DNA of 64,000 bases, taken from IMG/VR virus record IMGVR_UViG_3300035698_004130, positions 38,678 through 102,677 of that record; one strand, given 5' to 3'. Source of the DNA: a virus. Numbering within the stretch: the stretch's first letter is position 1; every line of letters begins with the position of its first letter. The notes under the pieces are model-generated. The model saw nothing but the letters and a program-made list of their open reading frames with translations, did no database searches and was not told where the DNA came from. Positions 16,410 through 24,264 of the stretch are shown here, in pieces. Both the position numbers and the translations under genes were made by a program.

Positions 16410-17009
16410 TTACTGATTCTGATCAGAATACTTCCCATAGTCCATGAAGTCCCATCTAAATGTTACCTCAATCGTTGAGAACTCGTTTGTCGAGTAATTC
16501 TTCTCAGAAAACCTTGTTGCCTTGGGGTAGACGCCGTATAGTTCCACATAAGCGTGAGGCTCCAAAGTATTGTCTAACTCAATAATAGTCATCTTATTGG
16601 CCTTGAATCCTCTATTTCCAGGTCCACCAGGAGAAGACAGCTTTGTCATGTCTCCAGTGGTAGGGTCATACATGGATTTGAACCATCCCCATAGTGCAGG
16701 GGAAACACGACTTAAATATTGGTTATCGAATGTGATCGTAACCTCATCTTGCGTAAACTTGCCAGGGTAGTAGAGTCTGTCATTTCCTCTATCCACAACA
16801 ATGTCATCAATTGTTCCTCCCACAGGAGAAACTTGCTTTGCAGCAGCAACCATATCGGTTGTTACCCCAGCAAATTCAGGGGGAAGACCATAGAATCGAC
16901 ATTCAAACTGGAAAGCTCTTACGGAGTCCAGTTGAGTGGAAACCTTAGGTAGAGTCTTACCAGGAGTGAAGTTTGCTCTGAAATCATTTTTTAGAATACT
17001 TTCTACCAT
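16410..17009 (-). CDS. 19: tail tube protein, T4 gp19-like
   Basis: Subunit of the inner tail tube through which DNA passes. The 199 residues (T4 gp19 has 163) show a beta-rich gp19 fold: a central IDDIVVDRGNDRLYYPGKFTQDEVTITFDN segment seen here in parts, and a C-terminal STIEVTFRWDF strand. It directly follows the sheath gene with a 5-base gap, the usual sheath-tube order. Confidence 0.9.
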   Translation of the reverse strand: MVESILKNDFRANFTPGKTLPKVSTQLDSVRAFQFECRFYGLPPEFAGVTTDMVAAAKQVSPVGGTIDDIVVDRGNDRLYYPGKFTQDEVTITFDNQYLSRVSPALWGWFKSMYDPTTGDMTKLSSPGGPGNRGFKANKMTIIELDNTLEPHAYVELYGVYPKATRFSEKNYSTNEFSTIEVTFRWDFMDYGKYSDQNQ

Positions 17010-17014
17010 AGTGA

Positions 17015-19015
17015 TTATCCGTTAATTGTTGCTGACTGATTCGTTAGATTAACTTCGAACACAATAGATTCAGCAGCCTTTGTTGGCTTAATTGTTACTG
17101 AGCACCAAAGCTCACTTCTATCTACTCTCAGTCCGGTATTTGTAGTGCTATCACACTTCACATCCCCTTGGACAATAGCTCTTCGGGCTAGAAGGTCATT
17201 AAGGAATGGTCTAAGTGCTTCTTCAACTTGTTCCCACGTAAACTGATCGTTAGGTTCATGCTGGAATGGCTTACCAAGTCTAAGGAGAACCTTTCTTAGG
17301 TAAATCATAAGTCTACGAACGTTAACTCTATCCAAGGCAGTTGGGTTTCTCTGAGCAGTCTTCTGGCCACCAATGATAATCCCTAGCTGAGTTTCTTTTT
17401 CAATAAAGTTGATGTTGTTGGTGTAAAGAACATCCTTATCCCCTTGGTTTAGCACTACTTCAACATCACTCGGCTTGGTGAGTCTACCTCTGCGTGTTCC
17501 AGCAGGAGCAAACCATGGCTCAGATACATTGTCAGTGAATACAAACTGTCTTGCAGCAAAGATCGTTGGGTCAAACCACTCATCAGCAGCCGAGTAAGGG
17601 TTAAATACCTGCAACCATGGCCAGTATACAGCAGCGTAGGAATTGTTGATTGCAGCAGTTCTGTCCTGTCTACCATTCATCCAGTTCACAGCCTCTTGAA
17701 CCTCACTGTATCCGTAAGGAGGTGAGACAATAGCTACAAAGTTCTTTGAGCTTTCAGCAAGAGTAATAAGCGCGTTCTGAACATCCTGATGGCTAATACC
17801 AGGAATCAATGCTAGTGAGACATTAAGGGAATCATCATCAAGAGCGTAAAGACCACTCTTAGCAGCAGCAGTTCCAATTAGGGCCGCTCTGTCGTCTGAA
17901 TCACTTGTTTCCGTAGTTGAGTAACCACTTTCTCCCCCAGCGAATGAGAAGGTGCCTTCCAACATCCTAACAAATCTAGGGGTTGCAAACGGATGAGCAA
18001 CACCTGCTGCATCTACGAATGTTGCATCTGCTAGAAGTGACTCACCAAACTGATCGGGAACACCCGATGTGAATGATACCCCCTCATTAAATATTTCCGA
18101 GTATAGGTAATCAGACTTATTGTTAGTATCGTGATTAACAAGAAGGAACTCAATGGATGCAGGACTAGAAGGACTAAGCTCAACACTAAATGTTTCCTTA
18201 GCTGATCCCTCACTGTTAATAGACAGCTTATCTCTACTTGAATTGTTGGTAACTTCCACTGACATACCTTGGACGGAGCCATCTCTTAGAGAGCTTAGGT
18301 TGTATCCTTCCCCAGGGTATACTGACGAGAACTTTACGACCATAGAAGATGCTGAAGATCCAGATGCAGTTGCTTCGCTTGCTCCACCACTTACTATGGA
18401 GCTAACATCCACAGAACCAAATAACCATGGGGAAGCTCCCGATAAAGTTAAGGTAGCACCAGAGCCAGCATACTTGCTAGCAATAAAGGTCATTCCAGAG
18501 GGGTCTGTGTAGGAGAAGATATCCTGGGTCCCAAGAAGATCAGTTCCTAAGCTAGCAGCAATGATTGCAGCAGATGTAGTGATTCCTGTTGAGGAAGTTA
18601 GTGTAATAACCTGGGAAGTGACCTTAGTTACCCCTGCGTTGTTTACGACAGTGTATGCGAATGAGCTAGGTAAAACTGGATCGTAAGATGCGACTGATAA
18701 GGTTGGGCAAGCTCCCACAGGTCCGTTTGCAACAGCAGATGAAAGTGAAGATGCCGTTCCAACTCTAACGAAGTATACTTGGTTAGTTGCTTCTAGAACT
18801 TCTAATGCACCTTCAAGCCCTTGTCCAGGGATTGCGGTCTTAGGTTGTCCAAACTTCTTAAGTAAGTTTTCTTGGGAAGTAGATAGAGTTGCGACATTAA
18901 GTGGTCCCTTGTCAGCAAAGCCGACGATTCCAACCACGCTAGACTCCACATTAGGAGTATAGATTGATTGGTCATTCTCTAATACGACTACAGATGGGCT
19001 TGCAGGTAATGCCAT
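17015..19015 (-). CDS. 18: contractile tail sheath protein, T4 gp18-like
   Basis: A 666-residue sheath subunit, the same size as T4 gp18 (659). The N-terminus SPSVVVLENDQS and VVGIVGFADKGPLN are typical of sheath domain I. The C-terminal block, with RQFVFTD, ALDRVNVRRLMIYLRK and QFTWEQVEEALRPFL, is the conserved handshake domain. It polymerises around the tube and contracts at infection. The variable Ser/Ala/Gly-rich region near residues 150-250 forms the outer domains. Confidence 0.95.
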   Translation of the reverse strand: MALPASPSVVVLENDQSIYTPNVESSVVGIVGFADKGPLNVATLSTSQENLLKKFGQPKTAIPGQGLEGALEVLEATNQVYFVRVGTASSLSSAVANGPVGACPTLSVASYDPVLPSSFAYTVVNNAGVTKVTSQVITLTSSTGITTSAAIIAASLGTDLLGTQDIFSYTDPSGMTFIASKYAGSGATLTLSGASPWLFGSVDVSSIVSGGASEATASGSSASSMVVKFSSVYPGEGYNLSSLRDGSVQGMSVEVTNNSSRDKLSINSEGSAKETFSVELSPSSPASIEFLLVNHDTNNKSDYLYSEIFNEGVSFTSGVPDQFGESLLADATFVDAAGVAHPFATPRFVRMLEGTFSFAGGESGYSTTETSDSDDRAALIGTAAAKSGLYALDDDSLNVSLALIPGISHQDVQNALITLAESSKNFVAIVSPPYGYSEVQEAVNWMNGRQDRTAAINNSYAAVYWPWLQVFNPYSAADEWFDPTIFAARQFVFTDNVSEPWFAPAGTRRGRLTKPSDVEVVLNQGDKDVLYTNNINFIEKETQLGIIIGGQKTAQRNPTALDRVNVRRLMIYLRKVLLRLGKPFQHEPNDQFTWEQVEEALRPFLNDLLARRAIVQGDVKCDSTTNTGLRVDRSELWCSVTIKPTKAAESIVFEVNLTNQSATING

Positions 19016-19017
19016 AA

Positions 19018-19359
19018 TTATTTCTTGGTGTTAGTGTCTTTCTTTAGGAAAGTTGATGGTGGGGTCACGTTAACTGGTTTAATGTCAGGAGTGACCTTAA
19101 TAACCCTTACAATCCTTCTAGCTATTAGGTTGTTTAAAATCCTACTTGAGTAGTTATCTGGGATGCTTACTGAAGCTTTTGCCCTCAGAAAGATCGATAC
19201 TTGCCCAGTTGGCGTATCAAAATACACACTGTGGCTCTGTAAACTAGTGTTTTGGATTAATCTCATATAAATAGCTCCTACTGTATTTACATTCAACACA
19301 GACGATTGTAAGTTAAAAACATAGTTGGTATTGCTAGAGAATTTCTTTAACAGAGACAT
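19018..19359 (-). CDS. hypothetical protein between tail terminator and sheath
   Basis: A 113-residue protein with a beta-rich middle and a basic C-terminal tail. The ATG at 19359 (MSLLKKF) is preferred over a GTG at 19371. It overlaps the gp15-like gene by 26 bases and ends two bases before the sheath start. The position suggests a neck or sheath accessory protein, but nothing in the sequence proves it. Confidence 0.6.
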   Translation of the reverse strand: MSLLKKFSSNTNYVFNLQSSVLNVNTVGAIYMRLIQNTSLQSHSVYFDTPTGQVSIFLRAKASVSIPDNYSSRILNNLIARRIVRVIKVTPDIKPVNVTPPSTFLKKDTNTKK

Positions 19360-20434
19360 TATCAATAACACAGGCTTTAAGTCCTGTGGAGAGGGGTCTA
19401 ATTTGTAAGTCTAAAGCTGTGCCTGTAAAGGTTTGGGAATAAGATCCCGCAGTCGAGACACTATTACCACCGGATCCTAAGCCTATATGGAGAGTGTCTG
19501 AGATTGAAACTACATCAAAACTTACATAATAAGTCTTTGAATCATCAATAGTGAGTGGGTAACGCATGTAGGACCAATCCACTTGATTGGCGAAGCTTCC
19601 CTCATTTCCAATAATGGTTAGATTTGAATTACCATTATTACTAACCCAATTATTGGTTGCAGTAGCAAAATCACCATTTACCACCATCTCAGGGCCAAGA
19701 GTATCTGCTACACTAATATCTTCCACAGGTGCTTCATCCACAGGGTATTCCACCTCTCCACTGTCAATAGTAACACTATGCACAAATCTCTCAATCTTAC
19801 CTGTGCTGGTGTATCTGAACTTGGGCATTGGAATGTAAGTCTCAACACTTAGAGTAAAGGATTTCTGAATGATTCTGTCTTCTTTATCATTGGCTGACAT
19901 AGATCCCATATCACTATCCCCGCTCTCAATGAATACCTTAGTGTAATCAGAGAATTTAGTTCTTAGATTTAAGGCTGGGTTGAACATGGTGAAGATGGTT
20001 GATCTAATCATATCCATGTCTGCCTTATACTTCGACCAGATACTGATCTCGTAGGTAAGGTTCACTGCTCTTGGGGAAAGGCTTAGGATTCTAACTGCCT
20101 TTTGTGCGACGGGATCCCAGTAGGATTCGTTGATTAGAACATTATGGTCACGTTGTCTGTCTTCAGCGATAGTTGTAGCTTTCTCTGATACTGATACGAT
20201 GGGTAAGATAAGAGTGTTGTCTTGCTTTAGCTTGCCAACCATTCTCTCCTGATCTCCATGCACACAAGTAATCTGTAGTCTGTTTCCGTTACCGTCGATA
20301 TAAAATATGTTTCCAAAGACACTAAGAAGTTCTCTTAGTGTCTCTCTGTAGATATTATGGATAGTTGGTTGCAACTTGTTAGTTGACATCTCAATGATCT
20401 GATTCTTAACCTGAAAGTCTTGGGGAGCTTGCAT
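19334..20434 (-). CDS. 15: tail terminator/sheath stabiliser, T4 gp15-like, with C-terminal carbohydrate-binding-like module
   Basis: Residues 1-240 match T4 gp15, the hexamer that caps tube and sheath and joins the neck: VNLTYEISIWSKYKADMD parallels gp15's YELSIFTRYEDDM, and KSFTLSVETYIPMP its SLTFEVNGWMYPP. Residues 250-366 are an added beta-sandwich with the pattern MVVNGDFATATNNW...YYVSFDV...IDNVSVKEIL, the shape of galactose/carbohydrate-binding modules in many marine and phage proteins. T4 gp15 has no such module (272 residues). First bases overlap the gp14-like stop. Confidence 0.82.
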   Translation of the reverse strand: MQAPQDFQVKNQIIEMSTNKLQPTIHNIYRETLRELLSVFGNIFYIDGNGNRLQITCVHGDQERMVGKLKQDNTLILPIVSVSEKATTIAEDRQRDHNVLINESYWDPVAQKAVRILSLSPRAVNLTYEISIWSKYKADMDMIRSTIFTMFNPALNLRTKFSDYTKVFIESGDSDMGSMSANDKEDRIIQKSFTLSVETYIPMPKFRYTSTGKIERFVHSVTIDSGEVEYPVDEAPVEDISVADTLGPEMVVNGDFATATNNWVSNNGNSNLTIIGNEGSFANQVDWSYMRYPLTIDDSKTYYVSFDVVSISDTLHIGLGSGGNSVSTAGSYSQTFTGTALDLQIRPLSTGLKACVIDNVSVKEIL

Positions 20435-20982
20435 TAGATTTTGCCTCCAACCTTATCAGACGTATCGAAGTAGGCTTCATTATGAATATCCTGGGTATCT
20501 CTTAGCACGGTTGCGTGAACCATTAGGTGATATACGCCGTAAGCTTCAAAGCTATCTTCTTGGACTTCGTGAACTTGGTATTTGATATCTTGGAACTCAG
20601 GCTCCAATACATCTCCAATGATGATCTCTCTACCTAGATTCTGTTCCACATAGGTCTTGTTGAATATAAATAGTTGGTCGTTCTGAACCTCCACACCAAA
20701 TTGGGTAAGGTTCTCTTCAATTGGTCTTGGGTCGTAGTGAGCCCATAGGGAAATTGCTTGAGGGGCTATGGTCTTCTGTCTAGACTCCATGTAAACATCA
20801 TCCACATCATTAGATTTCATGAACTTGTATACTTTGATCTTGGATCCAGACAGCTTAATATTCTCGTTATCAATTCTATTAAATAGATTCTTATCATCCT
20901 TCTTGTTGTATAGGGATAAGATAGACTCCTTAGCAGAGTCTTTTAGTGGATCTAACGAACTGTTAACCTTGAATCTTGCCAT
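20434..20982 (-). CDS. 14: neck protein, T4 gp14-like
   Basis: A 182-residue neck protein (T4 gp14 has 256). The best match is the stretch FGVEVQNDQLFIF...GDVLEPEF...YQVHEVQEDSFEAYG, parallel to gp14's FGMQVQDEVTLSI...EINWVEPYDPFYQLG. The N-terminal KVYKFMKSNDVDDVYMESRQKT contains the gp14 region that lists oligomer contacts. It joins the head to the tail together with the gp13-like protein encoded three bases upstream. Confidence 0.78.
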   Translation of the reverse strand: MARFKVNSSLDPLKDSAKESILSLYNKKDDKNLFNRIDNENIKLSGSKIKVYKFMKSNDVDDVYMESRQKTIAPQAISLWAHYDPRPIEENLTQFGVEVQNDQLFIFNKTYVEQNLGREIIIGDVLEPEFQDIKYQVHEVQEDSFEAYGVYHLMVHATVLRDTQDIHNEAYFDTSDKVGGKI

Positions 20983-20984
20983 AA

Positions 20985-21848
20985 TTAGCCAACGATGAAT
21001 AGAGGTGGACCTTCAAGAGCATCCGATAGTTCTTCTTTAAGTAGAGCCTTCTCTTCTCTTGATTCAGCTAGTAGGAGTTCACCATCTAGCTTTGATCCTC
21101 CTGATGGGCCTGGAAGGACAGCATACTTGGATCTAACTCTTCCTAGGATTTCCTTCGATAGGCATAGAGCGTATCTTTGGATCCAATTCTTATACAGTGG
21201 ATGTATGGTTTCAGCGTCTAAGGCACGGAATTCTAGGATGACACCTTCATTATTACTAGGCATCGGCCAGATTTGCAGATACTTACCGTTTACTATCTGC
21301 CATGAGGAACCTTGTCCCAACACTCTACTAATCTGTTTCAAGTATTGCTGTGTCAGGAGATACTCACTAACATTGTAGTTATTAAACAATCCTGTATTGG
21401 TGAAGAACATGATGGCGAAATCATATTCTAGTGATCCTGGGGAAGCTCCTAAGTTGAAAAGTTGGTTTCTATACCAAACGTCATTCAAGCCATTTGCAAC
21501 TTCTGGAGGAAGCTCATACATATTGATGTTTGCAGAGGTGTAAAATACTGCATACTGTGTCATCCAGTTAGGAGCACGGTATTCAAGATTCGAGATAGCT
21601 TCATCAATACATGTCTCCAGTTGGAAAGGAGTTAATTCCACATCAATGGTAGGAGCACCTAACCTTCCTAGGATAAAGTCCTTTACAGATCTTTCAAAGG
21701 GCTTCCATTCATCTCCCTCATTTAAGTCTTTATCATTGAGACCTAGACCATTTGGCTCAGGAGGGGTGTAATCATTTAGCTTCTCTCCTCCAAATGTTCC
21801 GTAAGACGAGCCATAGCGAGTGATTGTGGGTATTCCGATATCAGACAT
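20985..21848 (-). CDS. 13: neck protein, T4 gp13-like
   Basis: A 287-residue head-completion protein. The motif KDFILGRLGAPTIDVELTPFQLETCIDEAI is recognised in pieces at residues 56-86 and is characteristic of gp13-type neck proteins in T4-like and marine myoviruses. A C-terminal helical region with SREEKALLKEELSD follows. It is the first gene after the capsid terminator. AAAGG six bases before the ATG supports the start. Confidence 0.82.
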   Translation of the reverse strand: MSDIGIPTITRYGSSYGTFGGEKLNDYTPPEPNGLGLNDKDLNEGDEWKPFERSVKDFILGRLGAPTIDVELTPFQLETCIDEAISNLEYRAPNWMTQYAVFYTSANINMYELPPEVANGLNDVWYRNQLFNLGASPGSLEYDFAIMFFTNTGLFNNYNVSEYLLTQQYLKQISRVLGQGSSWQIVNGKYLQIWPMPSNNEGVILEFRALDAETIHPLYKNWIQRYALCLSKEILGRVRSKYAVLPGPSGGSKLDGELLLAESREEKALLKEELSDALEGPPLFIVG

Positions 21849-21886
21849 TTGTAACCTTTAGTGTAGTAGTATCTACTATAGAAATG

Positions 21887-21920
21887 AAAATGGAGATCAG
21901 ATTAATCTGATCTCCATTTT
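21887..21920 (-). terminator. terminator after the major capsid gene
   Basis: A perfect 34-base inverted repeat (17-base arms, beginning AAAATGGAGATCAG) 25 bases beyond the capsid stop, ending in TTTT on the minus strand. As DNA it is symmetrical and could act in both directions, but only minus-strand genes lie here. It should protect or terminate the abundant capsid mRNA and reduce read-through into the neck genes. Confidence 0.8.
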
Positions 21921-21944
21921 CCATTTTAGCTTCTAGGCTAAGGA

Positions 21945-23543
21945 TTAGTATCCAGCATTTCCGCCGTAATACTTGGTGTTCCTGAACACTTCCTTCGTGA
22001 TGAAGTCCGATCCGGCTCCAACAAGTCGAATGACTCTGTAGAATCGTGATGCCGGTTGAATGGCAACCTTTCCGTAACGAGTCAGGATACCCTTTCTCGG
22101 TTGGAACGACTCAGGGTCAACAACCTTATCTAGTGGCATGATTGGAACGTATGGGCAGTAGAACAGTCCTGCATCCATTGGGCCGTTGCCCTTGTATCCA
22201 ACAATGATTTCGTCTTCAGGGAACATCGGATCCACAATGAGATCATACTTGCCCATGAACTTACCAGTGTAGCTGATTTGCTGGCCGTTGTTTGTCGTTG
22301 GACTCCAATCTCTTGGAATACCACCTTCAAGCTTGGCAGCAGATTCTAGCAGCGTAGCGATCAACGGTGAGGTGATGATTACGCAACCAGGACCACGCAG
22401 CGTAGTTCTGTAGATATCTTGGCTAGCGAAGTTAATCAGTGCCAGGACATTCGAGTATAGGTGGCCAAGGTGTTGTGGAGCAAAGTTTGTGGCAGTGCTT
22501 GCGAACCGGCCAAGATCCATAACGTATACATTGGAGCCACTAGTGTTAGCGGATTCTCCAGCTAGGTCAGAGTGGAAATCGTAGTTGAATGCTCCGGGAA
22601 CGAATCCTTCGGAAGTTTGACTTGGACCTCTACCACCGATCTCTGGGAATGCATCAGCACCACCATTGAAGAGTGAACGGAGATACCATCCACCAAGGGG
22701 GTTACCGTGTTGCGTTTCGAATCCATAAGCAATCATTCGAATGTCTTCGATAAGCTCACGGTCGATTTCTAGGTTCATTTCCTTCGACAGAAGATCCGTT
22801 AGCTCGGCTTCCATGTCTAGGTTATGATATGCCTTCAAGTCTTGAGCAGCTTCAAGAGTCCAAAGGGCTCTCATCTTACGCTCACGAGCTTGCACAGTCT
22901 GCTTCTGAATGTGCATTGTAACTTCTGGAATACCAGTAGTTGCAAGGCGTTCAGCAGCAGATACATTCCATCCAAGAGTAGTCGTGCTATCAGGCCACGA
23001 TGCTAGTTTACCACCATAAGTAGTCGAAGGTGAACCATGAGTGTCACTGATAACGTTGGAAAGGTCGAAACCTTGTGTTCCAGAGAAATCAGAGTATGCA
23101 AGGGAGTCGTTCGTTCCCGCACCAAACGTTCCTTGTGCTCCAGGTCCAGACACTGATCCGATAGGACCAGCGGCAAGGCCGAGTGGCGTGATCTTGAACT
23201 GAGAATACATCGTCTCAACATTGTCTCCGTATGCACGGGAGTTACCCATGTAGAAGATCTGTGAAACAGGTCCATCCATTGCTTGAGTAGCACCAATCTT
23301 ATTAAAGATCAATTCTGGATACATTCTACGAATCATGGGGAATGCCCACTTTTGGAATGTTCCAATCTTACCCACAGTCGTTGCCCCAGCACCGATAGCT
23401 TCTTCGTTTAGCTTCGAGTTCTGGTTGACAAATTCTTTTGCCTGATTATCCATCAGACGAGCGGTTTGGTAAGCTACGCTTTGGTCGGTAATCCCTTCCA
23501 GTAGCTTTTCCCAACGCTTCATTAATCCTGCTCTATCAGTCAT
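21945..23543 (-). CDS. 23: major capsid protein precursor, T4 gp23-like
   Basis: A 532-residue HK97-fold capsid protein (T4 gp23 has 521). Conserved pieces: FQKWAFPMIRRMYPELIFNKIG after residue 60, ERKMRALWTLEAAQDLKAYHNLDMEAEL in the middle and the C-terminal RYGKVAIQPASRFYRVIRL. The first ~48 residues should be a prohead-specific peptide: they contain WEKLLEGIT and end LNEE-AIGAG, fitting the (L/I)xE cleavage rule of the T4 prohead protease. Followed by a strong terminator; scaffold gene is two bases upstream. Confidence 0.95.
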   Translation of the reverse strand: MTDRAGLMKRWEKLLEGITDQSVAYQTARLMDNQAKEFVNQNSKLNEEAIGAGATTVGKIGTFQKWAFPMIRRMYPELIFNKIGATQAMDGPVSQIFYMGNSRAYGDNVETMYSQFKITPLGLAAGPIGSVSGPGAQGTFGAGTNDSLAYSDFSGTQGFDLSNVISDTHGSPSTTYGGKLASWPDSTTTLGWNVSAAERLATTGIPEVTMHIQKQTVQARERKMRALWTLEAAQDLKAYHNLDMEAELTDLLSKEMNLEIDRELIEDIRMIAYGFETQHGNPLGGWYLRSLFNGGADAFPEIGGRGPSQTSEGFVPGAFNYDFHSDLAGESANTSGSNVYVMDLGRFASTATNFAPQHLGHLYSNVLALINFASQDIYRTTLRGPGCVIITSPLIATLLESAAKLEGGIPRDWSPTTNNGQQISYTGKFMGKYDLIVDPMFPEDEIIVGYKGNGPMDAGLFYCPYVPIMPLDKVVDPESFQPRKGILTRYGKVAIQPASRFYRVIRLVGAGSDFITKEVFRNTKYYGGNAGY

Positions 23544-23544
23544 A

Positions 23545-24192
23545 TTAGTTCTTTAAACCTTTAAGTTTATCTAATACACGTTGGTCAACCCAAGGGTTAT
23601 CGCCTGCGTGATTCTCATTCAATTTGTTACTTTCCTCTTCATCAACGACGAAGTTTTCTTGGCTAATAACAAGTGCCGTATCCGAAAAGTTTCGACCTTT
23701 CGATTCTGAGAGTCTTTCCAGATCCTCATTTGTGTCTTCTAGTTGTTCTTCCAAACGGGTGCTCTTATCTACAGCAACCTTAACTTGGCTCTTCAACTTA
23801 ACGTTATCCTTCAGTAGCTTGTTAACTTGCTCTAAAAGAACGTCGTTCTTATGCTCAAGTGACTCACCTAGTGAAGCAAGGATTCCCATCCCAGTGATTT
23901 CATCTTCAGTTGTGTTCTCTACTGCAAACATTGATCTTACTGTTTCAAACATTTGAGCGTTTCTGTAGACTGGATTCTCTAGCTCAAGCTCCTTAATGGC
24001 TTGCTCCTTCAACTTATCGATGTTACCTCTAATGAAGTATGATACCTTGTTCGTGAGGTCAGCTTTGGCTTCCTGCACTTTCTGCTTAATAGTGACCGAC
24101 AGTAATTCCGCAATCTTTTCAAGGGTTGACTCATCCATCCCCTCAGGTAAATGATCTGCGATACTCTCGATTACATCTTTCTTTTTGCCCAT
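23545..24192 (-). CDS. 22: prohead core scaffold, T4 gp22-like
   Basis: A 215-residue, mostly coiled-coil, acidic protein that should form the assembly core inside the prohead and be degraded by the protease. Long heptad-rich helices span residues 100-165. The VDEEESNKLNE tail has LxE-type sites. Its place between protease and capsid genes is the T4 order 21-22-23. Little sequence identity to T4 gp22 is visible; the call rests on context and coiled-coil character. Confidence 0.85.
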   Translation of the reverse strand: MGKKKDVIESIADHLPEGMDESTLEKIAELLSVTIKQKVQEAKADLTNKVSYFIRGNIDKLKEQAIKELELENPVYRNAQMFETVRSMFAVENTTEDEITGMGILASLGESLEHKNDVLLEQVNKLLKDNVKLKSQVKVAVDKSTRLEEQLEDTNEDLERLSESKGRNFSDTALVISQENFVVDEEESNKLNENHAGDNPWVDQRVLDKLKGLKN

Positions 24193-24219
24193 ATTGACCT
24201 CTGTTGTATGATTATCTAT

Positions 24220-24243
24220 ATAGCCTCTTATCGAAAAGGCTAT
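24220..24243 (-). terminator. hairpin between protease and scaffold genes
   Basis: In minus-strand RNA a 10-bp stem (ATAGCCTTTT with AAGAGGCTAT, one G-U pair) closes a CGAU tetraloop, 22 bases beyond the protease stop. No U tract follows on this strand, so it may be an attenuator or an mRNA-processing or protecting hairpin rather than a full terminator. Confidence 0.45.
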
Positions 24244-24264
24244 TCTTTTTGTTTTTTGTAACGA

